Notes under the pieces: model-generated
The model's input: only the letters and a program-made list of their open reading frames with translations
Databases searched by the model: none
Told to the model about the DNA's origin: nothing
Shown here: positions 59,519-64,000 of the stretch, in pieces
How positions within the stretch are numbered: position 1 is the first letter of the stretch
Layout: each line of letters begins with the position of its first letter
Position numbers and translations under genes: made by a program
Assembly (NCBI RefSeq): GCF_900089585.1
Contig: NZ_FLRH01000003.1
Span: 4,168,501 to 4,232,500, forward strand
Source of the DNA: Micromonospora sediminicola
Lineage (GTDB): Bacteria; Actinomycetota; Actinomycetes; Mycobacteriales; Micromonosporaceae
Length of the DNA stretch: 64,000 nt
Direction of reading: 5' to 3'

Positions 59519-59992
59519 TCAGTCGTCGACGGAGACCGTCACCGGCCCGACCCGCAGCACGCCGTCGGTGAGCGGCTCGCACCGGACGCCTCCGCGTCGG
59601 CGCATCGCCGTCCAGGTGCCGGGTGCGACCACCACGTCGAGCCAGGCGCACGGCGGGGCGGCCCGGTGCACCCGCAGGCTGACCGGGCCGTCGCCGGAAT
59701 CCAGGGTCAGCACCCGGCCGACCAGCTCGTCCACCGCGATGCCGCTGGTCAGCACGTTGCGCCGGAGCTGGGCGAGGTCGGCGCCGGCCGGCAGCGACTC
59801 CTGCGCGATCAGCGTGACGCTCGCGGTGCGGTGCGCGGGCCGGCCGAAGTAACGGTCACCGACGATGCCCAGGCCGGACCGGATCCGCACCTGCTCGACC
59901 AGTTCCCCGGGCGGCGCCGGGGCGGGCCCGTCCGCGGGCCGGCCCAGGTACCGGTGCACCGGCGAGGCCAGCAGTTGCAGGATCCGCGGCAT
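59519..59992 (-). CDS. MOSC-domain protein
   Basis: This 157-residue protein has the MOSC fold (C-terminal domain of molybdenum-cofactor sulfurase): GIVGDRYFGRPAHRTASVTL, LRRNVLTSGIAVDELVG, and PCAWLD, where the cysteine matches the conserved MOSC cysteine. C-terminally it has RRRGGVRCEPLTDG. Stand-alone MOSC proteins are thought to bind or transfer sulfur to metal centres, or to be YiiM-like detoxification enzymes. There is no molybdenum-enzyme gene nearby. The gap upstream to 60084 holds a less GC-rich, promoter-like stretch. Confidence 0.88.
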   Translation of the reverse strand: MPRILQLLASPVHRYLGRPADGPAPAPPGELVEQVRIRSGLGIVGDRYFGRPAHRTASVTLIAQESLPAGADLAQLRRNVLTSGIAVDELVGRVLTLDSGDGPVSLRVHRAAPPCAWLDVVVAPGTWTAMRRRGGVRCEPLTDGVLRVGPVTVSVDD

Positions 59993-60083
59993 GACCCGAT
60001 TCTAAGCAAGGGCATACCCCTACCAAAGCGGACGATAGCCACGCTCACGTATCCGCAGCTCAGCGGCACGCGTTGTACCGGGC

Positions 60084-61262
60084 GTGACGGCGAGACAACC
60101 CGGAGCGGTCGGGCCCCACCTGGGGCGCCGGTTGGCCTGGGCGCGGCGCGAGAACGAGCGCCGACGCCGGGCGTACGAGACGGCGGCGCGCGCCTGGCGG
60201 CGCCGCGCGGAGCACCTCGACCGGCTGCGGATCGAGGCGGACGCGTTCCACGGGTGCGCCCTGCCCGGCACGGCACTGCCGGTGCCGCTGCACGACGGCG
60301 AGGTCGTCTACCGCATCCTGCCCGCCGTCGAACTGGTCGAGGCCACCGCCCGGCACCTGCCCGGGCTGCCCGTGCCCGATCCGGGGCTGGCCGGGCGGCT
60401 GGATTCGACCGAGGGGCCCCTGCCGGCCGGGCTGCGGGTGGTCGACAGCGGCGCCGCCGTGGTGACCGACCGCCGGGTGGCCTTCGTCGGGCGGGAGGCC
60501 CGGCGCGACTGGTCCCTACGGGACCTGCGTGGACCCGGGCACCACCCGGACCGTCCGGTCACCCTGCTGCACCACGCCGACGGCGGTACGCCGTCCGGGC
60601 TGCGGATGCCGGCGGCCGGCGCGCCGAACGCCCGGTTCTACCTCACCCTCGCCCACGCCGACGCGGCCGGGGCGCGGGAGGTCGTCGTCGCCGACGTCGA
60701 GGCTCTGGTGGCCGCCCACCGGGCCGCGCGACCACGGCCACCCCGTCCGCTCGGTCCGGCGGACGCGCCGGTCGAGCGGACGCGCCCGCAACGGCTGGTC
60801 GCGGCCGGGGTCGCGGCGGCCGCCGTCCTGCTCGGCGCCACCTCGGCCGGCACCTGGCCCGCCACCGCCGAGTCGACGCGTCCGACGGCGGGCGCCGCGT
60901 CCGCTCCCGGGCCCACCGTCGTGCCCCGGCCCGACGTCACGGCCCGGCCGGACGCGCCTCCGGCACAGCCACCGGCGTCGGTGTCCCGCCGTCCCCGGCC
61001 GACCCCGGCCGTCCCGCGCCCGGATCGCGCCTCGGCGCCACCCACCTCACCCGCCGGCCGGGTCCCCGCCGTGCCGCTGGCCGGCACCGACGACCCACCG
61101 GTCACCGCATCCCCGAACCCGCCGACGGCCCCCGCGGAACCGAGCCCGGGCACGAGCCCGACCAGCGAGCCGTCCCCCACCGGCAGCCCGAGCCCGCCCG
61201 GGGAGCCGACCCCGAGCGCGACCTCGGTCCCGAGTCCGACCACGGCGGCGCCCCCGGCATGA
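60084..61262 (+). CDS. Unknown membrane-anchored protein with Pro/Ser/Thr-rich tail
   Basis: This is a 392-residue protein of no recognised family. Residues 15-50 are very rich in Arg and look like a short coiled coil (RRLAWARRENERRRRAYETA). The middle part (about 55-215) reads like a soluble domain with repeated references to a 'VVTDRRVAFVGREARRDW' style segment, as in membrane-associated PH-like or tubby-like modules. Near residue 235 is a single span (LVAAGVAAAAVLLGATSAG). The remaining 140 residues are extracellular-type low-complexity sequence full of Pro, Ser, Thr and Gly. GTG start. It may sense or bind a surface component. Confidence 0.7.
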   Translation: MTARQPGAVGPHLGRRLAWARRENERRRRAYETAARAWRRRAEHLDRLRIEADAFHGCALPGTALPVPLHDGEVVYRILPAVELVEATARHLPGLPVPDPGLAGRLDSTEGPLPAGLRVVDSGAAVVTDRRVAFVGREARRDWSLRDLRGPGHHPDRPVTLLHHADGGTPSGLRMPAAGAPNARFYLTLAHADAAGAREVVVADVEALVAAHRAARPRPPRPLGPADAPVERTRPQRLVAAGVAAAAVLLGATSAGTWPATAESTRPTAGAASAPGPTVVPRPDVTARPDAPPAQPPASVSRRPRPTPAVPRPDRASAPPTSPAGRVPAVPLAGTDDPPVTASPNPPTAPAEPSPGTSPTSEPSPTGSPSPPGEPTPSATSVPSPTTAAPPA

Positions 61263-61269
61263 CCGGCCC

Positions 61270-61289
61270 CACCACACCGAGGTGGTGGT
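61270..61289. terminator. Possible small hairpin terminator between convergent genes
   Basis: CCACCAC (61270-61276) pairs with GTGGTGG (61283-61289) over a 6-base loop. It sits just after the stop of the Pro-rich protein gene and before the stop of the convergent NYN gene. Tentative. Confidence 0.4.
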
Positions 61290-61328
61290 GTCCGGCTCGC
61301 GTCGGTGCCGGCGGGCCCGGGGCGGCGG

Positions 61329-62420
61329 TCAGGGCGCGTGCGGGGTGAGCAGGTAGTCGCCGTCGTCGGGGCTCCAGCGCAGCTCCACCGCGCCGGCGGT
61401 CGCGGCGGCCTTGCAGAACTGCAGGAAGCTGCGGTAACCGAGCTTCTTCTCGCTGAAGTCCGGTCGGGCCCGCCGCAGCTGGTCCTTCAGGCCGGACAGG
61501 GCCACCGCGCCGCCCTCACCGGCGAGGTCGACCACCACCGAGCGGAGCAGCGCGAACTCCACCTCCCGGTCGCCCCGCTCGGGCAGCGACACCTCCGGGT
61601 CGCCCTTGGCCGGCCCGGGGGCCAGCTCCACCACGTTGTGCCCGGCCAGGTGCCGCAGCAGTTCGCCGAAGGTGCGGAACCCGTAGTCGGACTCGCTGAA
61701 CGTCGGGTCCTTGCGCAGCAGGGCCCGCTTGAGCCCGGACGCGGTGACCTCGCCGCCGGCGCTGCCCTGCATGCCGGCCACGGTCTGCACGAGCAGGACG
61801 GCGAGCGTGTCGACGTCCCGCGGGGTCTCCTCGGCGGCGGGCGCGGCGTCCAGCGGCGGCTCGGCCACCGGCCCGACGGGCGCGGTCGACGCCGCCGGCT
61901 CGGGACGGGTCGGCCGGGTCCGTCGGCCGGCGGAGGGCGGTACGTCGACCCCCTCCAGCCGGTCGTAGTAGAGGAACTCGTCGCAGGCCGGTGGCAGCAG
62001 CGCGGAGGTCGACTTCTCGACCCCGACCCCGATCACCCGCTTGTTGAGTTCGCGCAGCTTGTGCACGAGCGGAGTGAAGTCGCTGTCCCCGGTGCAGATC
62101 ACGAACGTGGAGATGTAGCCGCGCTCGAAGGCCAGCTCGACCGCGTCCACGGCCATCTTGATGTCGGCCGCGTTCTTGCGGGAGGCGCCCATCCGCTGCG
62201 GGATCTCGATCAGCTCGACATGCGAGCGGGTGAGCATCCGCCGGTCCTCGTCGAAGTACGACCAGTCCGCGTACGCCCGCCGCACCACCACCCGGCCGCG
62301 TTCGGCCAGCGCGTCGGCGATGGGACGGAAGTCGAACGGCCTGCCGCCGTGATGGTCGCGTACGCCCAGCGCCAGGTTCTCGTAGTCGAGGAACAGCGCG
62401 ATCCGGTCTTCCTGATCCAC
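61329..62420 (-). CDS. NYN-domain putative RNase with two LOTUS (OST-HTH) domains
   Basis: This 363-residue protein starts at GTG 62420. Residues 1-155 are a NYN/LabA PIN-like nuclease domain with acidic metal ligands in LFLDYENLALG, ADIKMAVDAVE and VICTGDSDFTPLV. After an Ala/Pro-rich linker come two copies of an OST-HTH/LOTUS-like module. One has SGLKRALLRKDPTFSESDYG followed by FRTFGELL; the other has SGLKDQLRRARPDFSEKKLG followed by YRSFLQF. This domain order is common in bacteria and suggests RNA binding plus cleavage. Its targets are unknown. It is not linked to the polyketide cluster. Confidence 0.9.
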   Translation of the reverse strand: MDQEDRIALFLDYENLALGVRDHHGGRPFDFRPIADALAERGRVVVRRAYADWSYFDEDRRMLTRSHVELIEIPQRMGASRKNAADIKMAVDAVELAFERGYISTFVICTGDSDFTPLVHKLRELNKRVIGVGVEKSTSALLPPACDEFLYYDRLEGVDVPPSAGRRTRPTRPEPAASTAPVGPVAEPPLDAAPAAEETPRDVDTLAVLLVQTVAGMQGSAGGEVTASGLKRALLRKDPTFSESDYGFRTFGELLRHLAGHNVVELAPGPAKGDPEVSLPERGDREVEFALLRSVVVDLAGEGGAVALSGLKDQLRRARPDFSEKKLGYRSFLQFCKAAATAGAVELRWSPDDGDYLLTPHAP

Positions 62421-62456
62421 GCCGGTCAGCCTAGCCCGGCCGGGTCACCGGGCCGG

Positions 62457-62684
62457 TCAGCGCCGCCGATCGTCGCGGTAGACGGTCTCCCGGCGGGCCA
62501 CCCGCTGAATCGCGTAGCTGGTGAGCAGGAGCAGGAGCGCGAGCACCACCTCGACGCCGGCGACCGTGCCGCTGGCGACGGTGAGGCCGAGCAGCAGCAG
62601 GATCAACCCGACCACGGCCAGCAGGCCGGCGAGCAGCAGCCGGTTGCGCCGCCGCGCCGACCGATCGCCGCCGTCCGCGTCCAC
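62457..62684 (-). CDS. Small two-span membrane protein
   Basis: This is a 75-residue hypothetical protein from GTG 62684. A basic N-terminus (RSARRRNR) is followed by two hydrophobic segments (LLLAGLLAVVGLILLLLGLT and VEVVLALLLLLTSYAI) and a charged end (RRETVYRDDRRR). It lies 36 bp upstream of the NYN gene in the same direction and may be co-transcribed. No family was recognised, but the composition and clean termini support a real gene. Confidence 0.6.
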   Translation of the reverse strand: MDADGGDRSARRRNRLLLAGLLAVVGLILLLLGLTVASGTVAGVEVVLALLLLLTSYAIQRVARRETVYRDDRRR

Positions 62685-62780
62685 CGTGCCGCCTCTCCGC
62701 CCGACTCCGCCGCTCCCCCGTCGAGCCTAGGCGCTGCCGGGTCCGCCGGTGGCCGATCGCCGGGTCGGCTCTCAAGACGC

Positions 62781-62816
62781 CTCCGGGGCCGGACGCCGAG
62801 GCGTCCGGCCCCGGAG
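62781..62816. terminator. Strong hairpin terminator downstream of the MFS exporter gene
   Basis: A perfect 16-bp inverted repeat, CTCCGGGGCCGGACGC (62781-62796) and GCGTCCGGCCCCGGAG (62801-62816), has a 4-base loop CGAG. It starts about 20 bp past the stop of the minus-strand exporter gene. This is the strongest hairpin seen in the window. Confidence 0.85.
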
Positions 62817-62835
62817 GGACGGGGGTGCGTGCGGA

Positions 62836-64000
62836 TCAGTGGATCGGCACCGGGGTGCGCGGCTGCTCGTCGCCCGCCTCGCCGTCGAGCAGGTGCGACG
62901 GCTCGCGGCGGCGGGGCAGGAACGCGGCCGGCACGAAGGTGAGCAGCACCAGGGCGAAGGCGACCCAGAACGTGGTCGCGAACGAGTTGGCCGCGAAGTC
63001 GAGGCCGCGCTCGATCATCGACGGCGGCACCGGGAGCTGCTGGGCCAGCTCGGGCTGCTGCTGCACGCCGATGGCGAGCTGCGCCTCGGTGACCGGGGCG
63101 CCGGTGCCCGGGTCGGTCACGCCGGGGATGACCCGCGAGCCGTTCAGCTCGCTGGTGAGGATCACCGACATCACCGCCGCGCCCACCGACCCGCCGATCT
63201 GCTGGAGGATGTTCACCAGTGTCGAGCCGCGGGCCACCTCGGCGGCGCTCAGGGTCTTCAACGCCGACGTCATGATCGGCATCATGGTGCCGCCCATGCC
63301 CAGGCCCATCACGAACAGCGAGCCGCAGAGCAGCAGGTAGGACGTGTCGGTGCCGAGCTGGGTGAAGGTGAAGAACCCGGCCGCGATGAGCACCAGCGCG
63401 AACGGCACCGTCCGGCCGACCGGCACCCGGTCGGCGAGCATGCCGGCGATCGGCATGGTCAGCATCGCGCCGAGGCCCTGCGGCGCCATCAGCAGGCCGG
63501 CGGTCAGGGTCGACTCGCCACGGATCTGCAGGAAGTAGCTCGGGAACAGCAGGCCCGCGCCCATGAACGCGATGATGAAGACGAACAGCGTCACCGCCGC
63601 GAGGGTGAGGTTGCGGTTGCGGAACAGCCGCAGGTCGAGCAGCGGGTGCCGCGGGCGGAACGAGTAGAGCACGAAGGAGACCACGAGCGCGGCGCCGACC
63701 AGCATGGGCAGCCAGACCTCGGTGTCGGTGACCGTGCCGGCCTCGGGCAGCGAGGAGACGCCGTAGAGGAACAGCGCCAGACCCGGCGAGAGCATCAGCA
63801 TGCCGAGGAAGTCGAAGGACTCCGACGGCTCGGGGGCGTCCTTCGGCAGGGCCAGCTGGGCGTAGATCAGCGCGACGACGCCGATCGGCAGGTTGATCAG
63901 GAAGATCCAGTGCCAGCTCGCGGTGTCGATCAGCCAGCCGCCGAGGATCGGGCCGCCGATCGGGCCGAGCAGCATCGGGATGCCCAGCACGGCCATCAGC
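62836..64000 (-). CDS. MFS drug exporter, DHA2 (EmrB/QacA) type, C-terminal part
   Basis: The C-terminal 388 or so residues of a 14-span major facilitator are in the window, and the N-terminus lies beyond the right edge. The visible part begins within AVLGIPMLLGPIGGPILGGW, the motif C antiporter signature of span 5. It continues with many hydrophobic spans and IQQ-like conserved elements such as RGSTLVNILQQIGGSVGAAV. A large loop before the last span (about 60 residues, GVTDPGTGAPVTEAQLA) is typical of DHA2 proteins. It ends with a hydrophilic tail and a strong terminator. The substrate is unknown. It is too far from the cluster to be called its exporter. Confidence 0.92.
   Translation of the reverse strand, partial: LMAVLGIPMLLGPIGGPILGGWLIDTASWHWIFLINLPIGVVALIYAQLALPKDAPEPSESFDFLGMLMLSPGLALFLYGVSSLPEAGTVTDTEVWLPMLVGAALVVSFVLYSFRPRHPLLDLRLFRNRNLTLAAVTLFVFIIAFMGAGLLFPSYFLQIRGESTLTAGLLMAPQGLGAMLTMPIAGMLADRVPVGRTVPFALVLIAAGFFTFTQLGTDTSYLLLCGSLFVMGLGMGGTMMPIMTSALKTLSAAEVARGSTLVNILQQIGGSVGAAVMSVILTSELNGSRVIPGVTDPGTGAPVTEAQLAIGVQQQPELAQQLPVPPSMIERGLDFAANSFATTFWVAFALVLLTFVPAAFLPRRREPSHLLDGEAGDEQPRTPVPIH

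Noticed and set aside
60011..60026. CCCCTACC near 60017 as a further cluster activator site
   Set aside because: It is a single copy outside the cluster, with no phased partner and no 15-mer.
62836..64000. MFS exporter as the product-export gene of the cluster
   Set aside because: It lies about 14 kb past the last AHBA gene with many unrelated genes between, and has no CCCCTA array on the visible side.

Overview
The window is very GC-rich actinomycete DNA, with GTG starts, 4-bp stop/start overlaps and giant modular polyketide synthase (PKS) genes. The gene content fits a Micromonosporaceae-type organism, but that assignment is an inference. I saw no tRNA, rRNA, CRISPR array or insertion sequence.

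Positions 1 to about 48,770 hold most of a biosynthetic cluster for a 3-amino-5-hydroxybenzoate (AHBA)-primed, ansamycin-like polyketide. Four PKS genes lie on the minus strand and read right to left. PKS A (24972-39653) has a CoA-ligase/ACP loading module plus modules 1-2. PKS B (15930-21410) is module 3. PKS C (1990-15909) holds modules 4-6. PKS D begins at 904 and runs off the left edge. From the motifs, module 1 is malonyl with an active KR and a dead DH. Module 2 is methylmalonyl and fully reducing. Module 3 is malonyl with DH and KR. Modules 4, 5 and 6 are malonyl with KR only. Docking tails at the gene ends support the order A-B-C-D. An aromatic-ring FAD monooxygenase, a methyltransferase and a type II thioesterase lie between PKS A and PKS B. 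A metallophosphoesterase resembling the mycobacterial phosphopantetheine hydrolase PptH is translationally coupled to PKS C.

Positions 39839 to 48768 hold the AHBA supply genes. They are the aminoDHQ synthase, HAD phosphatase, oxidoreductase, AHBA synthase, aminoDHQ dehydratase, ROK kanosamine kinase and quinate/shikimate-type dehydrogenase (RifG, M, L, K, J, N and I equivalents). A DoxX membrane protein and an FMN/quinone reductase sit among them. The first gene of this block encodes a stand-alone protein of the SpaB_C / thiopeptide-type fold, which is unexpected in a polyketide cluster. The aminoDAHP synthase (RifH) and amide synthase (RifF) equivalents are not in the window. Four promoter regions of the cluster share CCCCTA-type sites, repeated at exact 10-bp spacing in three of them. 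This suggests one pathway activator.

Positions 48774 to 64000 look like ordinary genome outside the cluster. They hold a frameshifted VOC gene, an F420/NADP-reductase-like protein, and two tandem luciferase-like monooxygenases divergent from a MarR regulator with two perfect operators. Next come a RibD/DHFR-like reductase, a FUSC-type membrane protein, and a flavin oxidase coupled to a sensory-rhodopsin-transducer-family protein. The rest are a GH15 glycosidase, a zinc-finger anti-sigma-like protein facing an ECF sigma factor, a MOSC protein, a Pro/Ser/Thr-tailed membrane protein, a NYN/LOTUS protein, a small membrane protein and the C-terminal part of an MFS drug exporter.
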